A DNA stretch of 64,000 nt from Enterobacter wuhouensis (GTDB taxonomy: Bacteria > Pseudomonadota > Gammaproteobacteria > Enterobacterales > Enterobacteriaceae): the NCBI RefSeq assembly GCF_004331265.1, contig NZ_SJOO01000004.1, positions 483,378 to 547,377 on the forward strand, read 5' to 3'. Shown here piece by piece: positions 48,705-58,996 of the stretch. A program made the translations under genes and the position numbers. Numbering within the stretch: position 1 is the first letter of the stretch; each line of letters starts with the position of its first letter. Below the pieces are notes generated by a model. It had not been told where the DNA came from. It did not search any database and was given only the letters and a program-made list of their open reading frames with translations.

Positions 48705-48781
48705 GCCGGGTGGCGGCTTCGCCTTACCCGGCTACGACACCCTCGCGTTATGCAGGCCGGGTAAGCGCAGCGCCACCCGGC
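48705..48781. repeat. BIME: two opposed REP elements after ampC
   Basis: A GCCGGGT...ACCCGGC palindrome at 48705-48732 and a second at 48756-48781 face each other across about 23 bp. They fill most of the gap between ampC and blc and may end or stabilise the ampC transcript. Confidence 0.8.
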
Positions 48782-48855
48782 GAAACACAGCGCACGTAAT
48801 CCACATTTTCCTTGCCGTCATCTACACTTAACAAAAAACCAGTAAGGAAACACCT

Positions 48856-49386
48856 ATGCGCATTCTGCCTGTTATCGCCGCAGTGACAGCCGCGTTTTTA
48901 GTGGTTGCCTGCAGTTCCCCTACCCCGCCTCCCGGCGTCACCGTCGTTACACCTTTCGATGCTCAACGCTTTCTTGGAACCTGGTATGAAATCGCCCGTA
49001 TGGATCATCGATTCGAGCGGGGGTTAGAAAAAGTCACAGCAAACTACAGCGCAATGGATGACGGCGGAATTCAGATCGTTAATCGAGGCTACAACCCGGA
49101 CCGGGCAATGTGGCAACAGTCGGTCGGCAAAGCATATTTTACCGGCGATACCAACCGGGCCGCGCTAAAAGTCTCCTTCATTGGGCCATTCTACGGTGGG
49201 TATAACGTCATCGCGCTCGACAGAGAGTATCGTCACGCGTTAATTTGCGGGCCGGATCGCGACTACCTGTGGATACTCGCCCGTACACCGACCATTTCAC
49301 CCGAGATGAAACAGCAGATGCTGGACGTTGCGACCCGGCAAGGGTTTGATGTGTCGAAATTAATCTGGGTGGAACAGCCGCATTAA
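48856..49386 (+). CDS. blc: Outer-membrane lipocalin Blc
   Basis: The 176-residue lipoprotein has lipobox VVAC with Cys19 and the lipocalin signature [12 protein letters not shown] near residue 40. [20 protein letters not shown] and LWILARTP form later barrel strands. In E. coli Blc binds lysophospholipids in the outer membrane. It follows ampC and is convergent with sugE, overlapping stops by 4 bp. Confidence 0.93.
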   Translation: MRILPVIAAVTAAFLVVACSSPTPPPGVTVVTPFDAQRFLGTWYEIARMDHRFERGLEKVTANYSAMDDGGIQIVNRGYNPDRAMWQQSVGKAYFTGDTNRAALKVSFIGPFYGGYNVIALDREYRHALICGPDRDYLWILARTPTISPEMKQQMLDVATRQGFDVSKLIWVEQPH

Positions 49387-49700
49387 TGCGTGCTGAGCTT
49401 CAGCCCAATAATCCCGGCCACAATCAGCGCGAGGCTGGCGATACGCGCCAGGCTCGCAGATTCACCTAAAAGCAGAATGCCGGTAATGGCCGTGCCTACC
49501 GCACCAATTCCCGTCCAGACGGCATACGCCGTGCCAACAGGCAACGTACGCATCGCCCATGACAGCATAACAATACTCACAATCATTGCCGTAACGGTAA
49601 TGACGCTGGGCGTCAGGCGGGTAAAGCCGTGGGTGTACTTCAGACCAATTGCCCATACGACTTCGAGCAAACCGGCAATAAACAGAACGATCCAGGACAT
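49383..49700 (-). CDS. gdx: Guanidinium exporter Gdx (SugE), SMR family
   Basis: The 105-residue protein has four membrane helices: it begins [20 protein letters not shown], with the essential glutamate at position 13, and contains [19 protein letters not shown] and a final [11 protein letters not shown] helix. SMR members of this type export guanidinium ions in exchange for protons. The guanidine-II riboswitch upstream supports this substrate over quaternary ammonium compounds. It is also known as sugE. Confidence 0.95.
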   Translation of the reverse strand: MSWIVLFIAGLLEVVWAIGLKYTHGFTRLTPSVITVTAMIVSIVMLSWAMRTLPVGTAYAVWTGIGAVGTAITGILLLGESASLARIASLALIVAGIIGLKLSTH

Positions 49701-49728
49701 GTCAGGCTCCTTAACTTAAATAAAAGTT

Positions 49729-49773
49729 GGGGCCGTCCCCGATGAAGGAAGCGCTTGCGGGTCGTCCCGCAAG
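49729..49773 (-). ncRNA. Guanidine-II riboswitch (mini-ykkC) upstream of gdx
   Basis: Read leftward, two hairpins carry ACGR loops: CTTGCGGG-ACGA-CCCGCAAG (49754-49773) and GGGG-ACGG-CCCC (49729-49740), separated by 13 nt. This is the exact architecture of the mini-ykkC motif. The second hairpin ends 28 nt before the gdx start, whose AAGGAG would be freed by guanidine binding. Confidence 0.92.
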
Positions 49774-49960
49774 GCAGATTGCGCCTCATATTTTGGTTAG
49801 CGCGGGATTTTTTTTCAATCACTTTATGCTGAATGTGTTAAGGCAAGAAATAGCCTCAGTATGGCGCGTAGTTCAGGCATTTATCACTCATCCGACTTCT
49901 CTATGATGATGTGCTTTCTGATGGCAGGAAGCCAAACCACTAGCCGACTGCGAATCCATT

Positions 49961-50560
49961 ATGTTCAAAATTCTCTTGATTGACCGATGTCACTTCACCC
50001 GTACGGGGTTTGAAGCGTGGCTCAATCATTCCGGTTTGTTCCCGGGGCACTTTGTCGTGACTGCCCTGAATAATCTCATCCTTGCCAGAGAGCATATTCT
50101 GCAATGGCAACCGACGCTGGTTATCGCTGACCTGCACGGGTTCCGGCAGGATATTCACCACTTACAGCAGCTCACTACCCTGATGAATGCCAGCGAAAGA
50201 TTGCCCTTTATTTTACTGCAATCGGGTAATGAAAATGAGCTAGCAGTCTATCTTGAGCAGTTCCCGATCTGGTCCTCAATGCAGAAAAATGTCGATCTGG
50301 AAGCGCTGGCGACGGCAATCAACGATGCATTAACTTCCCGCGCGAGCGTAGAGATCCCGGACGTAGCGGCCCCGCTTCTGACCCGTCAGGAGGAGAAAGT
50401 ATTGACGCTCTGGATGGATGGCGCAAGCAATAAGAAAATTGCCCATTACCTGTGTATTAACGGAAAAACGGTATATACCTACAAACGAAATATCCGCATG
50501 AAACTTCATATGGATACACGTTTCTCGCCGTTTTTATCCCTGCAGGACGCGGAGAGTTGA
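49961..50560 (+). CDS. ecnR: LuxR-type regulator EcnR
   Basis: The 199-residue protein has a receiver-like N-terminus (FKILLIDRCHFTRTGFEAW, LVIADLHG with a candidate phospho-aspartate) and a C-terminal LuxR helix-turn-helix (about residues 132-185). The latter reads LTRQEEKVLTLWMDGASNKK...NGKTVYTYKRNIR. No kinase gene is adjacent, and the second acidic pocket residue is not clear. It is convergent with ecnB. The name follows the entericidin-locus regulator of Citrobacter. Confidence 0.8.
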   Translation: MFKILLIDRCHFTRTGFEAWLNHSGLFPGHFVVTALNNLILAREHILQWQPTLVIADLHGFRQDIHHLQQLTTLMNASERLPFILLQSGNENELAVYLEQFPIWSSMQKNVDLEALATAINDALTSRASVEIPDVAAPLLTRQEEKVLTLWMDGASNKKIAHYLCINGKTVYTYKRNIRMKLHMDTRFSPFLSLQDAES

Positions 50561-50591
50561 CGGTACGGTAACGTTCACGCGCCGTACCGTC
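50559..50591. terminator. Inverted repeat between ecnR and ecnB
   Basis: A perfect 10 bp dyad, GACGGTACGG (50559-50568) and CCGTACCGTC (50582-50591), with a 13 bp loop, begins inside the ecnR stop codon. There is no poly-T on either side, so it is only a candidate bidirectional terminator. Confidence 0.5.
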
Positions 50592-50600
50592 GATGCATCA

Positions 50601-50747
50601 TTAGTTCTGAGCTTTTGTCGCTGCACCGGAAATCGCGCTACCACCGTCGGAGATATCTTCCCCTACGCCACGGGTGGTATTACAGGCAGTCAGTACTGAA
50701 GAGAGCACCAGAACAGAAAAGATCGCTGCAATTGTTTTCTTAACCAT
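50601..50747 (-). CDS. ecnB: Entericidin B lipoprotein
   Basis: The 48-residue lipoprotein reads [19 protein letters not shown], then TAC with lipid-anchor Cys22, then [19 protein letters not shown]. In Citrobacter and E. coli the mature peptide is a membrane-damaging, stationary-phase toxin. The start at 50747 follows GGAAGAT. The TRGVGEDI core is shared with ecnA. Confidence 0.93.
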   Translation of the reverse strand: MVKKTIAAIFSVLVLSSVLTACNTTRGVGEDISDGGSAISGAATKAQN

Positions 50748-50779
50748 AATATCTTCCTTTTATAGCCAAAGTTGTTTTG

Positions 50780-50786
50780 TGTATAG
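50780..50786 (-). promoter_or_regulatory. Candidate sigma-S-type -10 box for ecnB
   Basis: Leftward CTATACA, about 33 bp before the ecnB start. Known ecnB promoters are sigma-S dependent; the -35 region here is weak, consistent with that. Confidence 0.4.
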
Positions 50787-50855
50787 CTACTTAAGAATAG
50801 ACAAGATCCCGACGTTTGAAGGAAAAGGAAGGATTTTTAGGAAAATTAGACGGTT

Positions 50856-50990
50856 TTAGCTGGCCGCGTGGGAAATGATATGGCCGAGATCCTGGATATC
50901 TTCACCGACGCCACGCGCGGTGTTACACCCGGAAAGGAACGCGCTGGAGAGCGCTAACAGAAGCAGAATTTTAACGGTACGTTTCATCAT
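50856..50990 (-). CDS. ecnA: Entericidin A lipoprotein (antidote)
   Basis: The 44-residue lipoprotein starts at 50990 (MMKRTVKILLLLALSSAF), with lipobox LSGC at Cys22 followed by NTARGVGEDIQDLGHIIS. A second ATG at 50987 is equally possible. In the known pair EcnA counters EcnB. It is 108 bp upstream of ecnB and read in the same direction. Too short to be found by ordinary length cut-offs. Confidence 0.92.
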   Translation of the reverse strand: MMKRTVKILLLLALSSAFLSGCNTARGVGEDIQDLGHIISHAAS

Positions 50991-51000
50991 CCCTGCCTGC

Positions 51001-51028
51001 AAAAAACAGGCGCAGCAGGCGCTGCGCC
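51001..51028 (-). terminator. Terminator after efp
   Basis: Arms GGCGCAG (51009-51015) and CTGCGCC (51022-51028) are followed leftward by TGTTTTTT. Confidence 0.85.
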
Positions 51029-51045
51029 TTGAATCACGACGTAAA

Positions 51046-51612
51046 TTACTTCACGCGGGATACGTATTCGCCAGAGCGGGTATCCACTTTAATCACTTCG
51101 CCAGTCTGTACGAACAGTGGAACCTTAACCACTGCACCGGTAGACAGCTTGGCTGGCTTACCGCCAGTACCTGCGGTGTCACCCTTCAGGCCTGGATCGG
51201 TTTCAACGATTTCCAGCTCTACGAAGTTTGGTGGGGTCACAGCGATAGGCTGGCCGTTCCACAGGGTTACGATGCACTCAGCCTGATCCAGCAGCCATTT
51301 CGCGCTGTCGCCTACTGCTTTCTCGTCAGCGGAGAGCTGTTCGAAAGTAGAGTTGTTCATGAAGTGATAGAACTCACCGTCGTTGTACAGGTAAGTCAGG
51401 TTCATATCGACAACATCTGCGCCTTCAGCGGAGTCAGTAGACTTGAAGGTTTTTTCTACACGGGTGCCGGTCAGCAGGCGGCGCAGCTTAACGCGTGCGA
51501 ATGCCTGGCCTTTACCTGGTTTAACGAATTCGCTGGCTTCAACCGCATACGGTTCGCCGTCCATCATGATTTTAAGACCAGCACGAAAATCGTTGCTATA
51601 GTACGTTGCCAT
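51046..51612 (-). CDS. efp: Translation elongation factor P
   Basis: The 188-residue EF-P starts [19 protein letters not shown] at 51612; the frame extends upstream without support. Lys34 in [17 protein letters not shown] is the residue modified with beta-lysine by EpmA/EpmB. Three beta-barrel domains end in [18 protein letters not shown]. It rescues ribosomes stalled on proline runs. It is divergent from epmB with only 40 bp between starts. Confidence 0.98.
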   Translation of the reverse strand: MATYYSNDFRAGLKIMMDGEPYAVEASEFVKPGKGQAFARVKLRRLLTGTRVEKTFKSTDSAEGADVVDMNLTYLYNDGEFYHFMNNSTFEQLSADEKAVGDSAKWLLDQAECIVTLWNGQPIAVTPPNFVELEIVETDPGLKGDTAGTGGKPAKLSTGAVVKVPLFVQTGEVIKVDTRSGEYVSRVK

Positions 51613-51652
51613 AAGGCCCTCTAAATTTGTTAACTGGTAGCTAAGCCACAAA

Positions 51653-52681
51653 ATGGCGCATATTGTAACCCTAAACACCCCGTCCAGAGAAGATTGGTTA
51701 TCGCAACTTGCCGATGTAATCACCAGTCCTGATGAATTGCTGCGTCTGTTAGACCTCGAACAGCACCCGGAGTTGCTTGCAGGCCGCGAGGCAAAGCGGC
51801 TTTTTGCCCTGCGCGTTCCCCGTGCGTTTGTCGCGCGGATGGAAAAAGGCAACCCTGACGATCCGTTATTAAAACAAACGCTTACCTCGCAAGATGAGTT
51901 TGTGACCGCGCCGGGCTACAGCACCGATCCGCTGGAAGAGCAGAACAGCGTTGTGCCAGGGTTGCTGCATAAATACCTCAATCGGGCCCTGCTGCTGGTA
52001 AAAGGCGGCTGCGCGGTAAATTGCCGATATTGCTTCCGTCGCCACTTCCCGTATGCCGACAATCAGGGCAATAAGCGCAACTGGCAGGTCGCACTGGACT
52101 ATATCGCCGCCCATTCCGAGCTGGATGAGATTATTTTTTCCGGCGGTGACCCGCTAATGGCGAAAGACCACGAGCTGGACTGGCTGCTGACCCAGCTTGA
52201 AGCCATTCCCCACATCAAGCGTCTGCGCATTCACAGCCGTTTACCGATCGTTATTCCGGCGCGGATCACCGAGGGGCTGGCGTCGCGCCTGGAGCAGTCT
52301 CGCTTGCAGGTGCTGCTGGTGAACCATATCAACCACGCAAACGAAATTGACGATGCGTTTCGCGCGGGGATGTCGCGTCTGCGTAAGGCTGGCGTGACGC
52401 TGCTGAACCAGAGCGTGCTGCTGCGCGGCGTAAATGATAATGCCCGCGTGCTGGCGGATCTGAGCAATGCGTTGTTTGATGCGGGGGTAATGCCTTACTA
52501 CCTGCACGTGCTGGATCGCGTTCAGGGCGCAGCGCATTTCATGGTGACGGATGAAGAAGCCCGGCAGATTATGCGCGAACTGTTAACGCTGGTGTCAGGC
52601 TATATGGTGCCGAAGCTGGCGCGTGAAATTGGCGGGGAGCCGAGCAAGACGCCGCTGGATCTGCAGCTGCGGCAGAACTAG
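51653..52681 (+). CDS. epmB: EF-P lysine 2,3-aminomutase EpmB
   Basis: The 342-residue radical-SAM enzyme converts (S)-alpha-lysine to (R)-beta-lysine for EpmA. The cluster motif is [30 protein letters not shown] is the SAM-binding GGD, and the C-terminal [10 protein letters not shown] holds the candidate PLP lysine. It is divergent from efp. Confidence 0.96.
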   Translation: MAHIVTLNTPSREDWLSQLADVITSPDELLRLLDLEQHPELLAGREAKRLFALRVPRAFVARMEKGNPDDPLLKQTLTSQDEFVTAPGYSTDPLEEQNSVVPGLLHKYLNRALLLVKGGCAVNCRYCFRRHFPYADNQGNKRNWQVALDYIAAHSELDEIIFSGGDPLMAKDHELDWLLTQLEAIPHIKRLRIHSRLPIVIPARITEGLASRLEQSRLQVLLVNHINHANEIDDAFRAGMSRLRKAGVTLLNQSVLLRGVNDNARVLADLSNALFDAGVMPYYLHVLDRVQGAAHFMVTDEEARQIMRELLTLVSGYMVPKLAREIGGEPSKTPLDLQLRQN

Positions 52682-52684
52682 TTT

Positions 52685-52718
52685 CCCCTCACCCTAACCC
52701 TCTCCCACAGGGAGAGGG
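52685..52718. repeat. Palindromic repeat, CCCTCTCCC/GGGAGAGGG family (copy 3)
   Basis: CCCCTCACCCTAA then CCCTCTCCC-ACA-GGGAGAGGG, starting 3 bp past the epmB stop and filling the gap to the yjeI stop. It may act as a shared 3' end. Confidence 0.88.
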
Positions 52719-52728
52719 AAAAAGGCAA

Positions 52729-53082
52729 TCAGTTCGGGCACTTGTAGACCTGGCCGTTCATCTGGCTGGCGGTCGGCACGAAGCTGGACAGCATACCCTG
52801 CGTTGGGCTGCTCACGCCGTAGATTACGTTGCCACCCATTGCGGCGGCCTGGTTACGCAGCGCATTCGCCGCGCCGCGCATAGAGCCGCCCTCTTCACCG
52901 TGCTGGCCCGACATCCAGTTGCTTTGCTCACCGGTTGCGGTGCCTAGCAGCTGGCATTCGCTGCCTGGCTTATCTTCAACAAAGCGAACGCCCTGGCCCG
53001 CTGCCGACAGTTCATTGCTGGAGCTACAACCCGCCAGCAGCAACGCTGCCCCTACGATCCCTGCACAGACTTTTACGCGCAT
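52729..53082 (-). CDS. yjeI: Lipoprotein YjeI (DUF4156)
   Basis: The ATG at 53082 gives 117 residues with lipobox LLAGC (Cys19), then SSSNELSAAGQGVRFVEDKP. The mature part has SGQHGEEGGSMRGAANALRNQA and GGNVIYGVSSPTQG, conserved with E. coli YjeI. Function unknown. It lies between epmB and groL; E. coli yjeJ, which sits nearby, is absent. Confidence 0.9.
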   Translation of the reverse strand: MRVKVCAGIVGAALLLAGCSSSNELSAAGQGVRFVEDKPGSECQLLGTATGEQSNWMSGQHGEEGGSMRGAANALRNQAAAMGGNVIYGVSSPTQGMLSSFVPTASQMNGQVYKCPN

Positions 53083-53156
53083 GTTATTCCTCGGTATCAA
53101 TAAGCTGGACAGTAGTTGTCCGTGTGTAGACCTTATACCTAAAAGATGACCAAAAG

Positions 53157-53186
53157 AAAAACCCCCGAGCATTTCTGCCCGGGGGT
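53157..53186 (-). terminator. Terminator after groESL
   Basis: Arms CCCCCGGGC and GCTCGGGGG around AGAAAT, then TTTTTC reading leftward. It lies 31 bp past groL. Confidence 0.9.
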
Positions 53187-53216
53187 TTTCTTATTTCTAA
53201 GACGTAAAGCGCACGA

Positions 53217-54872
<1,656 letters not shown>

Positions 54873-54899
54873 TCAAATTCGTACAGTTTCGTGCGTAAA

Positions 54900-55304
<405 letters not shown>

Positions 55305-55371
55305 GGAATCGAAAAAAAATTTGCGAAAGTGTTACCATCGCCTCTCTTTTGATGGTCGCAGGACGATGTAA

Positions 55372-56619
55372 ATGAGTGGACTCAAACAGGAGCTGGGGCT
55401 GGCGCAGGGCGTTGGTTTACTCTCCACCTCCTTGTTAGGGACGGGCGTATTTGCCGTTCCCGCACTGGCGGCGCTGGTGGCAGGCGATAACAGCCTGTGG
55501 GCGTGGCCGGTCTTGATTGTGCTGGTTTTCCCGGTGGCCATCGTCTTCGCCATCCTTGGGCGACATTTCCCCAGCGCCGGCGGCGTCGCGCACTTTGTCG
55601 GCATGGCATTTGGCCCGCGGCTGGAGCGCGTCACCGGCTGGCTGTTTCTCTCCGTGATCCCGGTTGGCCTGCCTGCGGCGTTGCATATCGCCACCGGGTT
55701 TGGCCAGGCGCTGTTTGGCTGGCATAACGAGCAGCTGCTGCTGGCCGAGTTGGGTACGCTGGCGATTGTCTGGTGGGTGGGGTCGCGCGGGGCCAGCTCC
55801 AGCGCCAACCTGCAGACGCTGGTTGCCGTATTGATTGTCGCGCTCATTGCCGCCATCTGGTGGGCAGGCGATATTACCGTCGCGGAAATTCCCTTCCCGG
55901 CGGTGGCAGAAGTTGACCATTCACAGCTTTTCGCCGCGCTTTCGGTGATGTTCTGGTGCTTTGTCGGACTGGAAGCCTTCGCCCATCTGGCGTCAGAGTT
56001 TAAGCAGCCCGAGCGCGATTTCCCACGAGCGCTGATAATTGGCTTGCTGCTGGCCGGTACGGTCTATTGGGCCTGTACCGTGATGGTGCTTCATTTCAAC
56101 GCGTTTGGCGCAGATAAAGCCGCTGCCGCATCGCTGCCGGGCATCGTGGTTGAGCTATTTGGCGTAAAAGCGCTGTGGGTCGCCTGCGTCATCGGCTATC
56201 TGGCCTGCTTCGCCAGCCTGAATATCTATATTCAGAGCTTTGCGCGTCTGGTGTGGTCCCAGGCGCTGTATAAGCCCGAGAGCCGCCTTGCTCGCCTGTC
56301 TAAACGTCAGCTTCCGCTGAATGCGCTAAATGCCGTGCTGGGCTGCTGCGTGCTGAGCACGCTGTGTATTTACGGGCTGAATATCAATCTGGATGCGCTG
56401 ATCGTCTACGCCAACGGCATTTTCATCATGATTTATCTGCTGTGTATGCTGGCAGGCTGCCGTCTGCTGAAAGGACGCTATAAAGCGCTGGCTGCCGTCG
56501 GGGGCGTGCTTTGCCTGCTGCTGCTGGCGATGGTGGGATGGAAGAGCGTGTACGCCATTGTCATGCTGGCGGGGCTGTGGGTATTTTTACCGAAGCGGCA
56601 AAATCCGCAGGCCCGGTAG
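55372..56619 (+). CDS. yjeH: YjeH, L-methionine/branched-chain amino-acid exporter
   Basis: The 415-residue APC-superfamily permease begins MSGLKQELGLAQGVGLLSTSL. It has about 12 helices, with GTGVFAVPALAALVAG (unwound helix 1) and FWCFVGLEAFAHLASEFKQPERDFP (helix 6 and loop; shown as FWCFVGLEAFAHLASEF). E. coli YjeH exports methionine and branched-chain amino acids. It is divergent from groS. The stop codon lies inside a REP element. Confidence 0.9.
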   Translation: MSGLKQELGLAQGVGLLSTSLLGTGVFAVPALAALVAGDNSLWAWPVLIVLVFPVAIVFAILGRHFPSAGGVAHFVGMAFGPRLERVTGWLFLSVIPVGLPAALHIATGFGQALFGWHNEQLLLAELGTLAIVWWVGSRGASSSANLQTLVAVLIVALIAAIWWAGDITVAEIPFPAVAEVDHSQLFAALSVMFWCFVGLEAFAHLASEFKQPERDFPRALIIGLLLAGTVYWACTVMVLHFNAFGADKAAAASLPGIVVELFGVKALWVACVIGYLACFASLNIYIQSFARLVWSQALYKPESRLARLSKRQLPLNALNAVLGCCVLSTLCIYGLNINLDALIVYANGIFIMIYLLCMLAGCRLLKGRYKALAAVGGVLCLLLLAMVGWKSVYAIVMLAGLWVFLPKRQNPQAR

Positions 56620-56635
56620 CGAAGCGCCACCGGGC
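56611..56635. repeat. REP element overlapping the yjeH stop
   Basis: GCCCGGT...ACCGGGC palindrome; the yjeH TAG (56617-56619) sits in its left arm. It separates convergent yjeH and fxsA. Confidence 0.8.
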
Positions 56636-56642
56636 AACAAAA

Positions 56643-57107
56643 TCAACGATCGTCCTTGTGGTCTAAACGGTCGCGCTGATCGTCCTTACGCTGATATTCA
56701 CCTTCAAAGGTATCTCCCGGGCCGGTACTGAACCCGCCGCCCGGCATACGGTTAAAACGCAGATGCGGCAGCAGCTTCATGGTCAGGTGCTTCTGCACCG
56801 GCGGCAACAGCAGCAACAGGCCGAGGAAGTCGGTGAAAAAGCCCGGCAGAATCAGCAGCAGGCCAGCAATAATCAGCGATACGCTTTTGATCATCTCGGC
56901 TGCCGGGCTTTCGCCTGCGGCCATCTTCTGCTGCATTAACAGGAAGTTTTTGAAACCCTGATTACGCACCAGCGACATGCCGATGACGGAGGTGAAGATC
57001 ACCAGGACCAGCGTCAGCAGGACGCCCAGCACGTGGGCAACCTGGATGAAAATCGAGATTTCGATGTAAACATAGAGAAAGAAAGCAATAAACGGTATCC
57101 AGCGCAC
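56643..57107 (-). CDS. fxsA: FxsA, inner-membrane protein
   Basis: The GTG at 57107, seven bases after AGGAG, gives 154 residues starting VRWIPFIAFFLYVYIEISIF. An ATG two codons earlier abuts the Shine-Dalgarno and is unlikely. It has three to four helices (GVLLTLVLVIFTSVIGM, SVSLIIAGLLLILPGFFTDF) and a hydrophilic tail. In E. coli its overexpression eases phage T7 exclusion by the F plasmid. It is divergent from aspA. Confidence 0.92.
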   Translation of the reverse strand: MRWIPFIAFFLYVYIEISIFIQVAHVLGVLLTLVLVIFTSVIGMSLVRNQGFKNFLLMQQKMAAGESPAAEMIKSVSLIIAGLLLILPGFFTDFLGLLLLLPPVQKHLTMKLLPHLRFNRMPGGGFSTGPGDTFEGEYQRKDDQRDRLDHKDDR

Positions 57108-57240
57108 TGGCATCTCCTGTATGGCAGGTGCCGTCTGGCCCCTGTCTGAATGTGTTCGCGTCACGCGTCTGTAAGAGATGGAGACGGTTAGCCAAAATTC
57201 AATCGGTTTGCACGGATATTTTTTCTGGAAATATTAAAGC

Positions 57241-57256
57241 GGTGACTCATTTCACA
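57241..57256. promoter_or_regulatory. Candidate CRP site in the fxsA-aspA gap
   Basis: GGTGA-CTCATT-TCACA matches the TGTGA-N6-TCACA consensus at 9 of 10 positions. E. coli aspA is known to be CRP-activated. The rest of the 335 bp gap (57108-57442) is AT-rich; a TATATATACTGTG stretch near 57390 could hold a -10 box. No further feature was recognised. Confidence 0.55.
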
Positions 57257-57442
57257 GATTAATAATTATCATGAAATCGGGTCGATAATAAGTGATCCAG
57301 CTTACGGCAATTCGCTATCATCAGCATATGATCTCGAACATCTGGCCGATTGAGGGAATAATCGTCGGTCAGAAAATATTCAAAACCACATATATACTGT
57401 GTGTTTAGTACAATCCATCGGCAGCTTGAAAAGAAGGTTCAC

Positions 57443-58879
57443 ATGTTAAACAACATTCGTATCGAAGAAGATTTGTTGGGTACCAGGGAAGTTCCAGCGG
57501 ATGCCTACTACGGTATTCACACTCTGAGAGCGATTGAAAACTTCTACATCAGCAACAGCAAAATCAGCGACATCCCTGAGTTTGTGCGTGGCATGGTGAT
57601 GGTGAAGAAAGCGGCAGCACTAGCGAATAAAGAGCTGCAAACCATTCCAAAAAGCGCTGCAAATGCGATTATCGCCGCGTGTGATGAAGTGCTGAACAAC
57701 GGCAAGTGCATGGATCAGTTCCCGGTTGACGTCTATCAGGGCGGCGCGGGTACCTCCGTCAACATGAATACCAACGAAGTGCTGGCAAACATCGGCCTGG
57801 AGCTGATGGGCCACCAGAAAGGTGAATACCAGTATCTCAACCCGAACGACCACGTGAATAAATGTCAGTCTACCAACGACGCCTACCCAACCGGCTTCCG
57901 CATTGCGGTCTACGCCTCCGTGGTGAAACTGGTCGACGCAATTAACCAGCTGGGCGATGGCTTCCAGCGCAAGGCGGTAGAATTCCAGGACATCCTGAAG
58001 ATGGGCCGCACCCAGCTGCAGGACGCGGTGCCGATGACCCTCGGTCAGGAGTTCCACGCGTTTAACGTGCTGCTGAACGAAGAAACCAAAAACATGCTGC
58101 GCACCTCCGAGCTGCTGCTGGAAGTGAACCTGGGCGCTACCGCCATCGGTACACGTCTGAACACGCCGGACGGCTATCAGCAGCTGGCGGTACAGAAGCT
58201 GGCGGAAGTGTCTAATCTGCCGGTAGTACCAGCAGAAGACCTGATTGAAGCCACCTCCGACTGCGGCGCTTACGTCATGGTGCACAGCGCCCTGAAGCGT
58301 CTGGCGGTTAAGCTGTCCAAAATCTGTAACGACCTGCGCCTGCTCTCCTCCGGCCCGCGCGCTGGCCTGAATGAAATCAACCTGCCCGAGCTGCAGGCCG
58401 GTTCATCCATCATGCCGGCCAAGGTGAACCCGGTGGTGCCAGAAGTGGTGAACCAGGTTTGCTTCAAAGTTATTGGCAACGACAGCACCGTGACAATGGC
58501 CTCTGAAGCCGGTCAGCTCCAACTGAACGTCATGGAGCCGGTCATTGGCCAGGCCATGTTTGAATCCATCCACATCCTGACCAACGCCTGCTACAACCTG
58601 CTGGAGAAATGCATCAACGGCATCACCGCGAATAAAGAAGTGTGTGAAGGCTATGTGTATAACTCCATCGGGATCGTCACCTACCTCAACCCGTTCATCG
58701 GCCACCACAACGGCGACATCGTCGGGAAGATTTGTGCCGAAACCGGTAAGAGCGTGCGCGAGGTAGTTCTTGAGCGAGGATTGTTGACCGAAGCCGAGCT
58801 GGACGATATCTTCTCGGCCCAGAACCTGATGCATCCGGCTTATAAAGCGAAACGTTATACCGATGAAAGCGAACAATAA
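57443..58879 (+). CDS. aspA: Aspartate ammonia-lyase
   Basis: The ATG at 57443, after AAGAAGG, gives the standard 478 residues ([20 protein letters not shown]). Fumarase/aspartase motifs: [29 protein letters not shown] and the catalytic loop [12 protein letters not shown]. It makes fumarate and ammonia from aspartate. Residues about 205-255 ([34 protein letters not shown]) differ from E. coli much more than the rest. It feeds dcuA/frdABCD. Confidence 0.97.
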   Translation: MLNNIRIEEDLLGTREVPADAYYGIHTLRAIENFYISNSKISDIPEFVRGMVMVKKAAALANKELQTIPKSAANAIIAACDEVLNNGKCMDQFPVDVYQGGAGTSVNMNTNEVLANIGLELMGHQKGEYQYLNPNDHVNKCQSTNDAYPTGFRIAVYASVVKLVDAINQLGDGFQRKAVEFQDILKMGRTQLQDAVPMTLGQEFHAFNVLLNEETKNMLRTSELLLEVNLGATAIGTRLNTPDGYQQLAVQKLAEVSNLPVVPAEDLIEATSDCGAYVMVHSALKRLAVKLSKICNDLRLLSSGPRAGLNEINLPELQAGSSIMPAKVNPVVPEVVNQVCFKVIGNDSTVTMASEAGQLQLNVMEPVIGQAMFESIHILTNACYNLLEKCINGITANKEVCEGYVYNSIGIVTYLNPFIGHHNGDIVGKICAETGKSVREVVLERGLLTEAELDDIFSAQNLMHPAYKAKRYTDESEQ

Positions 58880-58902
58880 CAGTTCAGGCTAAGCTTCCGA
58901 AA

Positions 58903-58936
58903 GGCACGTCACTTGTGACGTGCCTTTTTTCTTTTT
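58903..58936 (+). terminator. Terminator after aspA
   Basis: GGCACGTCAC and GTGACGTGCC arms (58903-58912, 58915-58924), then TTTTTTCTTTTT. It is in the 117 bp between aspA and dcuA, so dcuA may have its own promoter or rely on read-through. Confidence 0.9.
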
Positions 58937-58996
58937 AAGCATTACCAATTACACAACAATTTAATATCAACTTGTTAATAAACAAGGAAGGCACTT

